Shown here in pieces: positions 54,288 to 64,000 of a stretch of 64,000 bases of DNA. Made by a program: the position numbers and the translations under genes. Origin of the DNA: Pyropia yezoensis (taxonomy: Eukaryota > Rhodophyta > Bangiophyceae > Bangiales > Bangiaceae); NCBI GenBank assembly GCA_009829735.1, contig CM020618.1, positions 18,585,346 through 18,649,345 on the forward strand, read 5' to 3'. The notes beneath the pieces are model-generated. The model did not search any database, was not told where the DNA came from, and saw only the letters and a list, made by a program, of their open reading frames with translations. Positions within the stretch are counted from its first letter, which is position 1. Each line of letters starts with the position of its first letter.

Positions 54288-56234
54288 ATGGCTAGCTCGG
54301 ACCCCCCGTCGTCCGGGGAGTACACGGGTGACGCACGTACTTCAGTGCCTTTGAATACTGGTGAGACACAGGTGGGTTTACCTGGGGTCGCAGAGGGACT
54401 AGAGGTCCCTCAAGCCAGCAGGACTGGAAGTACGGGCGGGCAACAGGCCACCCCGACTCAGTCGGGAGTTCACTCGGGTGACACTTCTGATGTGAGTGGG
54501 CCGAAGTCTGGCCACCGCGTGGTATACTCAACGGGAACGTCCCAAGGGGTGAGGACTGTCCCCGCGGGTTCCACTCGGGTTGGAGCCAACTTTGGCTTGG
54601 AGCCGTCGCCAACTAGGCTTTCGGAGGACGGTGGACCTCCGTTGGTCGGCGATGGGCTCGCGCCCATGCCCCCGGTTGAGACCCCTGAGGAACGTGGTTA
54701 CCCCTCAGGTGGACTCCCGGAGGCGGACCGAGACTCAACTGGAGTCGTCAATCCACTCCTCGCGGAAACTGTCCGTCGGGAGGCGACCAATGTGTTGCGG
54801 CAGACTTTGCCGGACCTGGTGGTCACGATGACGAATACTATTCTGAATCAGATTGTGGCGAGTTTGCCAGATGGCCTTAATGTCCAAACCGGATTGGGGC
54901 TTTCGAGCCCGCAGGCGCAGGGGGAATCCCCCCTTACGCCTATCTCTGGTCGCCCCGAACTGGGGGCGACACCTGTGACTCCCAACGAGGGAGCCACACC
55001 ATACTCGGTGGGGCGTACGCCCTTCACGGGGGAGTTCCCCCCGGAAACGCCGGCGGCTACACCAAGCGCGCCGCGCCGGACTACAGGCACTGAGAGTGAA
55101 CTTACCCCAGTGCCACAGCGGCTGTTCCCTCAACGTGAGGTGCCGCCCAAGATCCAGGTAGCCAACCCGGTCTACCAGAGTATCTTTGACTGTGAGACCT
55201 ACGCCCTCCACAACAAGTCGGTGGCGTATGGTCCTGACCAGGCCCGAGCCATGGGCCGTGCCAAGAAGAATGCACTTCATTCTTTTGAGCACAAAGCGGA
55301 GTGGGATGGAACTCCCCCCCTCCGTGTCTTTGAGTTCCTACGTCGTTTCACAAAAGCCTGTGACGACAATGCCATAAGTGAAGGCATGGCTTTTTACATG
55401 CTACAGGAGTTTACGAAGGGCGACCTACGGACAGAACTTATGTCCGTCATACCCAGCTCCTCAAGTGGAGGCGCTGGGGAGGTGACGTCCTATTTGGAGC
55501 TCGTCAACTGGTTGTTGAGAGCCATGGTTGATGAGGCAGCGTTGGCTTCTCAAGTCGAGGAGTTTACGCAAGCCCATCAGGAGGAGGCGGAGGACGAGTT
55601 GTCCTTTGCGGAGCGAGTCCGTAAGCTCAACAATCTTTGTGGGCTTCTTCATCCACAAGCTGTGGTGAAGAGTCGGTTTGTGGAGGGACTCCATTGGTCA
55701 GTCCGGATGGAGACCCGGGAGCATAACACTGCCCGGGCGACCCTGGCCGAGTTGGCCGGGTTCGCCTATCGCAGAGGCGAGGCCTACCGCAAGTTGCGGG
55801 AGGAACAACGCCAGGAGCGTCAGGCCGAGCTGGCCAAGGAACGGGAGGAGGCGCGCCAGGCCAGAGAGTTGAGAGAGGCACGCCGAATCCGCAAGGAGAG
55901 GGTGGTAGCTGCCGTGGGAACTTCCCAGGGTATCCCTTCGTCTTCCCCAGTTGGGAAGACCCCTCCCGGACCGGACCATCGGTGTTGGAACTGCAACTCC
56001 GATGGTCACTGGGCATATGATTGCCCCAAGTTGAGTAAACGCATCCAACAACTTGTTAGGAATGCGAGTAAAAAGTCGGCTACGAACGAAGTACGTTCAC
56101 GCCGCGAGGGTGGGTCTCGACCGGTCGTTGCGGTCGCCACACCCTCGGCGGAGGAGGCGGACACGTCGTCCTCGGACTCGTCGTCTTCCTCCCCGCCCTC
56201 AGATTCGGACGCCAAGTCGGCGGGAAACAAATGA
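54288..56234 (+). CDS. Element 3 gag, about 648 aa
   Basis: Whole-looking gag of the element 1/3 family. ATG 54288 in CCAACATGGCTA. A Pro/Ser/Gly-rich N-terminus (about 300 residues) precedes the capsid-like region with PPLRVFEFLRRFTKACDDNA. A long charged helix rich in Glu/Arg (EEQRQERQAELAKEREEARQ) looks like a coiled coil before the CCHC knuckle CWNCNSDGHWAYDC. The tail is SSSDSSSSSPPSDSD. The last codons overlap the pol start as ATGA. Confidence 0.93.
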   Translation: MASSDPPSSGEYTGDARTSVPLNTGETQVGLPGVAEGLEVPQASRTGSTGGQQATPTQSGVHSGDTSDVSGPKSGHRVVYSTGTSQGVRTVPAGSTRVGANFGLEPSPTRLSEDGGPPLVGDGLAPMPPVETPEERGYPSGGLPEADRDSTGVVNPLLAETVRREATNVLRQTLPDLVVTMTNTILNQIVASLPDGLNVQTGLGLSSPQAQGESPLTPISGRPELGATPVTPNEGATPYSVGRTPFTGEFPPETPAATPSAPRRTTGTESELTPVPQRLFPQREVPPKIQVANPVYQSIFDCETYALHNKSVAYGPDQARAMGRAKKNALHSFEHKAEWDGTPPLRVFEFLRRFTKACDDNAISEGMAFYMLQEFTKGDLRTELMSVIPSSSSGGAGEVTSYLELVNWLLRAMVDEAALASQVEEFTQAHQEEAEDELSFAERVRKLNNLCGLLHPQAVVKSRFVEGLHWSVRMETREHNTARATLAELAGFAYRRGEAYRKLREEQRQERQAELAKEREEARQARELREARRIRKERVVAAVGTSQGIPSSSPVGKTPPGPDHRCWNCNSDGHWAYDCPKLSKRIQQLVRNASKKSATNEVRSRREGGSRPVVAVATPSAEEADTSSSDSSSSSPPSDSDAKSAGNK

Positions 56235-59200
56235 CCGTTGGGGCTGGTCGTCCAAAGCTCACAACGGCAGCCTCGGCCAAGTGGGCCAGGAGGACGAACC
56301 AACCGTGCCGGATACTTCGGCGACCTAAGGGAGTCCGCCCACCTCGGGTAGGACTCCCCAAGAACGTAAACCCACGTCGGGTCATCGCGGTGCTGACGGG
56401 TGAGAACTTCCAGGTGGCTGGACGGGTGCAACTTGCCCCCGGCCGTGCATGCTGTACCCGTATCGTACTTGATACCGGGTCAGGAGCCTCCTTGATACGC
56501 AAGTCGCTATTACCAAAGGAGGTGAAGCTCCAACGCTGGAGGTCCAAAGCTGACCATATGATTGACATCAATGGTGGGGTACTTCCCATCGTTGGTGCCG
56601 TGACCCTACCAACTAGGTTGGGGACCCATGAGGTCGACGTGACCTATGGCGTAGTTGAGAGTATATCGGTACCCCTGCTTCTGGGTACCCCTTATGTTGT
56701 TACACAAGTGCCTTTGATTTGTGGCCCTGAGTACTGGGTCAAGTTGATGAATGGGGAGACTATCCCCATCCTTGGTAAGGGAAAGTCTGTGGCTCCTGTG
56801 ACAGTCTCACAGTCGAAGCCTGTTTGCTCTGTGAGGGAAGGGTTTACTGCTACCCTGCGTTTAGCCCGCAAAGTCACGTTGCCCCCCAACTCGGTGGCGC
56901 ACGTTGATGTTGTAACTGATTTTACGGGGAACGGGTTGGTGCACCCTCACCCCCGTCTTGCTCGCAAGCACCAAGTGCATGTTGCCCTTGGCACGATGGA
57001 CTCCAAAGCCGGAGTCCCGTGGAGGATCCAGGTGATGAACCTGAGCCCGACGCCCAAGTACTTCAAGTCGGGAGCCAAGTTCGGCTATATCGACCAACAC
57101 GAGGGACCGGTAGTAGCGGTCACCCTCAACGCGGGCGCAAGTAGCGACCCGAAGTCCGGAAAGGAGAAGCATCAAACCAAGTCGGCCGCCTCTCCTCGAC
57201 CCCATGTGAACATGGAGGGTGTCCCCCCCAGGTTGAGGGTTCAAGTTGAACGCCTCTTGGACCAATATCACAAGTTGTGGGATGGTCAATTGGGACTCAT
57301 GAGAGCCACCCAACACCGGATCGAGTTGAAGCCCGGTGCACCCCCTATACGCCAACAACCGTATAGGGGAGGACCTCGTTCAAGGGCCCTCGTTAAGGAG
57401 CAAGCTACTCGCATGGAGGCCCTCGATGTGATCGAGGCCAGCAACGCCGAGTGGGCGAGTCCGGTGGTTATCGTCCCCAAAGTTGATGGGACCCCCCGGT
57501 TTTGTATCGACTACCGTAAGCTCAACGAGAGCACGGTGAAGGACAGTTATCCCCTACCTAGGATGGATGACTGTCTGGACTCTCTGGGGGAGGCAAACGT
57601 GTTCTCTACCCTAGACTGTAACGCGGGGTACTGGCAAATTCCCATTGCCCCGGAGGACAGGCATAAAACTACCTTTACCTGTCACTGTCGTACCTACCAG
57701 TGCAAGCGCCTACCGTTTGGTCTGTGTAACGCGCCGGCAACTTTCCAGCGCGCTATGGACATGATTCTGGCCGGAGTACGGTGGCAGATCTGTCTTGTAT
57801 ACCTAGACGATATCATTGTGTTCTCCTGAAGTCCGGAGGAACACATTGGCCATCTTGGCCAGGTGTTCAAGCTACTTGCTGACGCCGGTGTGTCACTGAA
57901 GGCGATTAAGTGCCACCTCTTTACTCAAGAGGTGGAGTACTTGGGACATGTTGTCCATCCGGGGCGTCTCAGTGTTAACGAGAAGAACTTGAGGGCCATT
58001 CGTAAGGCTCAGTACCCCCGGACCCAGATCCAGATGAGGAGCTTCCTCGGGATGTGTAACGTGTACCGACGTTTCACCAAGGGCTTCGCCAAGGTGGCGA
58101 AGCCGTTGAATGAGCTAGTGAGCTCAACGCTACCGAAGAACCTGCCTCCCCCAAGTCGGGTGGAGCAGGAATCCTTTGAGACTCTTCGGGACCTTCTGCT
58201 GAAGCCCCCCATCTTGGCTATTCCCAGGTTGGGAGGCCACTACATCCTGGATGTGGACGCTAGCTACGACCAACTTGGTTGTGTGTTGCTTCAGCAGCAG
58301 CCGGACAAGGAGTACTTGCCGGTGGGATACTTTAGTAAGGGGCTGAACTCGGCCGAGAAGAACTACGGAGTCACCAAGTTGGAAGGACTCGCAGTGGTGT
58401 GGGCGGTGACGTCACTTCGTCACTACCTGGAGGGTGAGAAGTTCCTCATCCGCTGTGACCACCGCGCGTTGCAGTTCATCTTTAAGACGGACTGTACGAA
58501 CACTCGTCTCAACCGGTGGAGGGTGCGACTGGCACCCTTCAACTTTGACATTGAATACCGACCTGGCAGGCAACATGCCCTTGCCGACGGCCTCTCTCGG
58601 GTACCTACCGAGGGGCTGGACACTAACCCAGTCGATGAGGACATCCCCATCGTGGGGGTAGTCACGCGCTCGGGTCAGGCGTTGAACCCCGAGGCGCCAG
58701 GGAACAAGAAGTACTTGCCCCTGTCCCTGGACGAGGTGGTGAAGGCCCAGGCCGAGGATCCCTTCTGCAAGTCGCAGAGGGATATACTGGATACGGTGGT
58801 TGAGACGCGCTTCTTTCTGGGAGACGATGGCCTCCTCATGAGGAGGGGGGTATTCCAGGGGACCGAACAACTTGTCGTCCCCGCATCCCTCAAGGACAGT
58901 ATCCTTGAGAGGGAGCACAACGCTCCCACGGGTGGACACCTGGGGTCTAGTAAACTGTACCAGACCCTGAGGACCAGGTACTACTGGCCGTCCATGGTGG
59001 TGGACATCTACAGTTGGGTGGCTGCCTGCACAAGTTGTGCACAGAATCGTCTGATGGAACGGCGGCCTACTACGGCTATGCTATTGTTCCCGGCCAAGGA
59101 GCCCTTCGCCGCGTTGGCGATGGACATCCTTGGGCCACTGCCCGTGACCGAGGAGGGCAACCAGTACCTCCTGGTCATCTGTGACCGCTTCACGAAACTT

Positions 59201-60214
59201 TCGCGAGCGATCCCACTGGCAGAGATCACGGCCATGTCGGTCGTGTCAGCCTTCCTAGATCACTGGGTTGCCGCGTATGGCATCCCAGATAGTACACTAT
59301 CGGACAATGGACCGCAATTTGCGTCTGTACTGTTTCAGGGAGTGCTGGATATGTTGGGGGTTAAGGCAAACTATGCCACCCCCTACCACCCACAAACTAA
59401 TGGGCAGGTGGAGCGCTTCAACAAAACTATTGTTAGGCAGCTACGCCACTATGTGAGTGAGCACGTAAAGACGTGGGACCAATACATTTCTATCCTTACT
59501 ACTGCCTACAATTCGCAGGTTCACTCATCTACAGGGGAAGTACCCCTCGCTTTTGTGACCCCCCGTCGCGTGCGGTCTATTGCCGTGCGGCGGTCGCTCC
59601 CAACTAGGGAGGATGGTGGCAGTACGCCTACTCCTACTGAGAGTAAGGCGGAGTTCGCCGCTAGGCTTGAAAACCTCATCCCTAAAGTCAGGGCTGAGAT
59701 GGACAAAGCACAAAAGCGCTACAAGCGTACCTTTGACAAAAAGGTGCGCAATGCTAAACATGTCCCCGAGCAGGGTGACTGGGTGCTGGTACACTCGCAC
59801 ACCCCAACTGGGGGTAAGCTGGTATTCCAGACGAAGGGACCGTACCAGGTCCTTCGTACTGATGGGCGGCGCTTCACCATCGAAAGTGACGATGGGGTCC
59901 GCACAGTGAACGGACAGGACGTGGTCAAAGTTGCACCACCGCCTGCAGGAGACCCAGCTTGGGCGCGTGCGTTGGAATCGTGGCGCCTCCCCTCACTGCC
60001 TGCGGCCAAACAGGGCCCGCAGGAGTACGTGTTCGATAAGTTCATCGACCACGGATGGGATGAAGACACTGACCGCCTCATGTTGAGGGTGCGTTGGTTT
60101 GGCTACAAAGCCAAGGATGATACGTGGGAGTATGTGGAGGACCTTCCCGCTGAGAAGGTCCGGGCGTACTGTGCCCGGAATGAGATAGACCCTAACAGCC
60201 CTCCCTCAACGTGA
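56231..60214 (+). pseudogene. Element 3 pol (PR-RT-RNaseH-INT-chromodomain), broken about once
   Basis: Starts MTVGAGRPKL in the ATGA overlap with gag, so pol has its own ATG; coupled termination and restart is the natural reading. Protease LDTGSGASLI, RT FCIDYRKLNE and YLDDIIVFS, RNase H LDVDASYDQLGC, integrase zinc region ACTSCAQNR, core MDILGPLP / LSDNGPQFAS / YHPQTNGQVERFNK, and chromodomain-like LRVRWFGYKAKDDTWEYVED. Nearly the same as element 1 pol. The frame is broken about once. Confidence 0.93.
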
Positions 60215-60325
60215 GGGAAGGCCGAGCAACAGTGCCAAGAGAGTGCTTCAAGTCGAAGTGGTACGCAGAGTGGCTTTTAACTACAGCCCTAACCCTCACA
60301 CTCTCACAACAAATGCAGCTGCCAA

Positions 60326-62269
60326 CTAGGCACGCATGCTAGACTCTCCCACTCCACGGCCCTCGCCCTCACGTGGAGGCGAGCGGCGAGACCCACGCCG
60401 ATAACGGTCTCCACTTGTTGGAGGGGGCGGCGGCTCCAAGTCGGAACCGTCGCGCCCCTCACGGTCGCGCAAGTGGCGCCGACCGTGGCCACTCTTCTGC
60501 CTGGTCTTGCGCGCAATTTTGCGACGCAGACGCTGGACAGACTCCGTCTCCGACGGGGTAGAGGACTCCGAAACGGAGTAAGACAACTCGTCTTCCGATA
60601 CGGAAGGAGAGCGCCGCGAGTGTCGGCGACGACGGCGAGGAGGCGAGTATGCCCGGCTCGCGCGACGTTTGCCACGCCCAAGTGGGGCTGGCTGGGGCAT
60701 AATAGCCCCAATGCGAGCCAACTTGGCTGTCATAAACTCCGCCACCGACTCGCAACTCGCGGTCGCCACTGCAGTACGAACGCGCTCCTCAAGTTGAGGA
60801 GTCTCGGAACTCTGTAGGGTTGCGGTCGACGCGGCCAACCAGGAAATGGTGCGCACCAACGTGGTGATCATCATCTCTGAGGTTAGAGGCGTGGGCGGCA
60901 ACACCAACTTGGGGTATACCGTCAGGAGGGTGGCCCCCAAGTTGGGGGACACCGGGGTGGAAGACTCCACGGCCACGCTGATCGGGATGTTCCCGTGAGG
61001 TTGGAAAGGAACAGGAGGAAGCGGAGGGGCCCGCCGAGGTGGCGGTACCCGGGTGTAACTGCGACCCCGACTTGGGGCCCCCGCAGTGGGTTGAGTCATA
61101 TGGTCATCATAGGACGGCACGGCCATAACTATGGGCTTGTCCGGGGGTGGCGCAGTGTGGCGATCCACCCCCGGGGCATACGGGTAGTCCCCGATGCCCA
61201 ACCCCTCTCGTAGGACCACACGGCCGTCGTGAAGTTCACGAGCGACCCACACGAACTGGCGAAGTGCGCCATCGTCCTTGGGCCCACGAGTGGGGCGGCG
61301 CAACTTGTGCTCAATGCTCTCCCACTCGATAAACTTATGGAGCCGGAGCATCTCCTCAAGTAGAGTGAGTTGTCCTGATGAGCACCCCTCAGCAACTAGC
61401 TGAGGGGTGAGCTGTTCCAAACCTTGGAGGAGCCGGAGGGGGAGATGCCAGAGCATCCCCCGCCGCTGAACACAGGACACCCAGGTCGACATGACCTCGA
61501 GGAGCCACTGGGTGGCCAACATGGCCCACACCAGGTGATCAGGGGCAGCCGTCAACATGACGGAGCCGAAGTGGTCAAGCAACCGTGGCAAAAACGCCGG
61601 GAACCCGTAGGGGACCTCAACTTGAGGCCACCACTCGGGCTTCTTCGGATAGTACTGCTCCTTACTGGCAGCAGACTGTTGAGGAAACTCAAGTTGAGCC
61701 GAGGTCACCAAGTAGGGACCTCGCCGGAAGTCTTTCTCCATCCGCACATCAAAGTGATGAGTGTGCGGATCGGCCTCGTGGAGGTACGGTGGGCGAGTTG
61801 CCACAGCGTCCCACGTGAAGGTCGGCAAGTCGCCGGGACCCGGGATAGTTCCCCCGCGGTCCACCATGGCCTTGGCACGCTGAACGTCCTCAACCTCCTC
61901 ATCGTCCAGGAAGGCAAACTGGTCCGTCCTGAAGCCGGCAGGGAACCCGACCCGACGGGGATACTTCTCCCGTAGGCGGTCCCATACCCGGCCCATCGCT
62001 GCGCCAAGTCGGCCACAGCGAAGAACAGTCAGCCCCTCCTCATAGAGAGGCCAAGCGGGGTAAAACCACCGCCCCAAGGCCTCACGCGGGACAACTTGTC
62101 CCGCCTCCGGGGGAGACCCCGCCGTCAACCCAAAGCCGGGTGACGCGGGAGTCCCGTCCCCCGGAGCGATCGCGGAGCCCCCGCCGGAAGTCCCGGCGGG
62201 TGCTGCCCCGTAGGAGGTGTCCTCCATGCGCTCGTCAAGAGAGTCCGTCTCCACTCCCGGAGTCGCCAT
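60326..62269 (-). CDS. Element 3 antisense ORF, about 647 aa, unknown protein
   Basis: Sister of the element 1 aORF, with ATG at 62267-62269 (GCCATGG). 111 bases separate its stop from the pol stop. Roughly 20-30 scattered amino-acid differences from the element 1 copy, many conservative (Glu/Asp, Arg/Lys, Ser/Thr), and a slightly longer C-terminus (GVGESSMRA). YYPK, VEVPYGF, ATQWLLEV and the basic Arg/Ser-rich tail are all kept. No recognised domain. Being whole in a copy whose pol is damaged suggests recent selection on the family's source copies. Confidence 0.75.
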   Translation of the reverse strand: MATPGVETDSLDERMEDTSYGAAPAGTSGGGSAIAPGDGTPASPGFGLTAGSPPEAGQVVPREALGRWFYPAWPLYEEGLTVLRCGRLGAAMGRVWDRLREKYPRRVGFPAGFRTDQFAFLDDEEVEDVQRAKAMVDRGGTIPGPGDLPTFTWDAVATRPPYLHEADPHTHHFDVRMEKDFRRGPYLVTSAQLEFPQQSAASKEQYYPKKPEWWPQVEVPYGFPAFLPRLLDHFGSVMLTAAPDHLVWAMLATQWLLEVMSTWVSCVQRRGMLWHLPLRLLQGLEQLTPQLVAEGCSSGQLTLLEEMLRLHKFIEWESIEHKLRRPTRGPKDDGALRQFVWVARELHDGRVVLREGLGIGDYPYAPGVDRHTAPPPDKPIVMAVPSYDDHMTQPTAGAPSRGRSYTRVPPPRRAPPLPPVPFQPHGNIPISVAVESSTPVSPNLGATLLTVYPKLVLPPTPLTSEMMITTLVRTISWLAASTATLQSSETPQLEERVRTAVATASCESVAEFMTAKLARIGAIMPQPAPLGRGKRRASRAYSPPRRRRRHSRRSPSVSEDELSYSVSESSTPSETESVQRLRRKIARKTRQKSGHGRRHLRDREGRDGSDLEPPPPPTSGDRYRRGSRRSPPREGEGRGVGESSMRA

Positions 62270-62594
62270 GGCTCTCCCCAAGTTGGGGAGAGACGCTCTG
62301 GCTATTGCAGCACGAGACCCGCCTCGAGTTGAGGGGGACTCGGATCGTGGGTATACGGGTGGCCTCCCCAGCGTGGGGCGGCCCAGTGGAAGGTGAAGGG
62401 GAGGTGGTGGTGATGGTGAGGTGTGAACTGAGGAGAGCAAGCTGCCGAGTGGGCAAGCTTGAGGAGAGGGGCGGTCAACGTGACCGCCTCCACATCCGTG
62501 TTACGTACTCGATGGGGGACAGCAAGTCGCGCCCCCAACGCCGAGACGTGCGTTTACGCACCCCCTCACAGGGCCGACCGGGTCGGTCGGAACT

Positions 62595-62607
62595 GAGGAG
62601 AGGGGAG
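62595..62607 (+). other. Element 3 polypurine tract
   Basis: GAGGAGAGGGGAG immediately before the 3' LTR. Confidence 0.75.
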
Positions 62608-63076
62608 TGTGGCAGTATTGACCCCCAGGTAGGGGGGGCAACACGTGCCATGCAAGGGGCGGCAGGCCACTAGCCTGATCCGTTCCTCCCCCTGCATTTG
62701 GGTCCATATTCCCTGAGCTTGGGATAGTTAGCTTAGTAGTAAATCCAACTTGGATTTGAGGGTTTTCTGCATTTATCGTCTTGAATTTTCGTGTGGCCCG
62801 GTGGGCAGGTGCTGGGGTGGGAGATTCTGAGTGGCGAGATTCTGAGTGGACCCTGGGGGGATAAGGGGAGGGACAGCGGGGCTTGGCCCTGCGTCCCCGT
62901 CCCGACCAAGAAACTGTTGGACCACACACCATCCTCTTGTTTGTCCGTGGGGGGTTTGCCCCACAACAGGGACAGAGTGTGTGCGACTTGCACTTCTTCC
63001 GGTTCCCCCGACACGGGAGGCAGCCCTAGCACACCGCCCCAACTTGGGTGCGTGTGTGCTAGTGGTTTTTGCCACA
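62608..63076 (+). repeat. Element 3, 3' LTR
   Basis: 469 bp, followed by CTGCG target duplication and host sequence. Confidence 0.95.
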
Positions 63077-63212
63077 CTGCGGTCCGTGCAGAACCCTTCC
63101 CTCCATGCTTCCCTCCCCACTGCCGCATGCGCCCACAAAAACTCACTGCCGCAAACGGCGTGCCCGTCAGAAGTCGTTCCGCACCCGACCCTTGCCCCCC
63201 CCACTTACGTAC

Positions 63213-63485
63213 CTGTCTCCATGCCCATCCACCACTCCGGGCGCTGTACCTCTGCGGAGATATTAATGGCATGATCACATCAGCGTCCGCCGTACCGATA
63301 GGTGAACAAACATCCGTAGCCGCAAGCAGCGGCGGAGCGTGAGCGGCAGATGGCGCAGACTTAAGGAACAACGATGGGGCAGCGGCGTTGGCAGCTGCTC
63401 CAGCTGCCTTTCGTGCCACCCCCGTCACCTCGGCCGCAGACGCCCCATCAATAAAGACCCACCCACCCTTCCACACGGCCCCCAC
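63213..63485 (-). CDS. Partial host gene exon, unknown product
   Basis: The minus strand reads GWVFIDGASAAEVTGVARKA, then an Ala-rich stretch, then ATDVCSPIGTADADVIMPL and ISPQRYSARSGGWAWRQ. It ends at a strong splice donor (CAG|GTACGTAAGTG at 63213). The mixed composition is more protein-like than the surrounding noise. The 5' limit is uncertain; further upstream another frame (63425-63904) is acidic and Gly-rich and may be an earlier exon. The downstream part of the gene would lie on the far side of element 3 (below 53695). No family recognised. Confidence 0.4.
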
Positions 63486-64000
63486 CGCGGCCGCCGCCAG
63501 AACCCCTCTTGTCCCCGCGCACCCCCCTTCTCCCTTCTCCCCACCACATCCCTTGCCTCAACGTCCTCGGCCATCTTCACCCCCTCGCCCATCTCACTTA
63601 CCCCTCCGTTACGGCCTCCCTCCTCGTCCCCATCCTTGTCGTCGTCCCTGCCCGAGCCCTCCTCGCTGTCCCACGCTCCCTCGCCGTTCACGCCCCACGC
63701 TCCTCGAGCCGACGAGCCGTGCGCCCTACGACCAAGTCGAAGTGCTTGCGGAGGGCTGGTGGCCGTTGTGCCCGCACAGTTTGCGGTCCCCCCCTCTTCT
63801 TTCCCGTTGTCAGCAACGCTTTGCCGTGGCGCTGCGTGACGCCGCACCAACCACGGCGTGGACGTGCCCCCCCCCGCACCCTCCTGCCACGAAGAGACTT
63901 GCACTCACTGCCCCTCAAAACGGCCCGCAGGACGCGGGCGGTGCGGCGCCACTGCTCAGCAGGCCGTGGCTTGGTCTTAGACGGAAATAATTCTGCGAGG
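63486..64000 (-). other. GC- and C-rich sequence, possible upstream exon
   Basis: Pyrimidine-rich on the plus strand. The minus-strand frame 63425-63904 gives an acidic Gly/Glu/Asp-rich string (EEGSGRDDDKDGDEEGG) that could be a disordered protein region. No start, splice sites or family can be fixed before the window ends. Confidence 0.3.

Larger units (their letters stand above)
53700..63076 (+). mobile_element. Element 3: second copy of the element 1 family (9377 bp)
   Basis: Same plan and same total length as element 1, opposite orientation. LTRs 53700-54168 and 62608-63076 (469 bp each) differ at about 4 positions; target duplication CTGCG at 53695-53699 and 63077-63081. gag looks whole, pol looks broken about once, the antisense ORF looks whole. 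It is slightly older than elements 1 and 2 by LTR comparison. Confidence 0.95.

Noticed and set aside
1-64000. CRISPR arrays, bacterial operons, rRNA
   Set aside because: No regularly spaced short repeats and no bacterial gene organisation; the genes have spliceosomal introns.

Overview
The window looks like nuclear DNA of a GC-rich eukaryote with few introns. My first guess is an alga, perhaps a red alga of the Bangiales type. That guess rests on the high-GC genes with GT-AG introns, the plant-type PIF/Harbinger genes and the chromodomain Ty3/gypsy elements; nothing in the window proves it. No rRNA, tRNA, CRISPR or bacterial-type operon is visible.

Layout. (1) About 1-19.3 kb has a mixed base composition (near 50% GC by eye) and no convincing gene. 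It is a graveyard of strongly diverged repeats: at least five dispersed families occur in 2-4 copies each, some in tandem or inverted arrangement, plus a hAT transposase relic near 5.1 kb. (2) About 19.4-44.2 kb appears to be one old two-gene PIF/Harbinger DNA transposon: a transposase on +, a Myb/SANT-like protein on -, and C-tract repeats. It is split by two much younger LTR retrotransposons. Element 1 is 21942-31318 (gag-pol on -, target duplication GCCAC) and element 2 is 33527-43185 (gag-pol on +, target duplication GCAAT). (3) 44.2-53.7 kb is host DNA with two recognisable genes facing each other tail to tail: a four-exon nicotinate/nicotinamide mononucleotide adenylyltransferase (+) and a two-exon prolyl oligopeptidase (-). 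(4) 53700-63076 is element 3, a second copy of the element 1 family (gag-pol on +, target duplication CTGCG). It seems to sit inside a further minus-strand host gene, part of which is visible at about 63.2-63.5 kb.

The most interesting signal is in the LTR elements. All three are Ty3/gypsy chromovirus-type elements (LTR, PBS, gag, PR-RT-RNaseH-INT-chromodomain, PPT, LTR). All three also carry a long extra gene between pol and the 3' LTR, on the opposite strand to gag-pol. The two families have unrelated LTRs, yet their antisense proteins share a recognisable core (YYPK ... VE[VI]P-x-GF, then a W-rich helical stretch) that I cannot assign to any known family. In elements 1 and 3 this antisense gene is the only reading frame that looks whole in both copies. 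The two families also use exactly the same 18-nt primer binding site.
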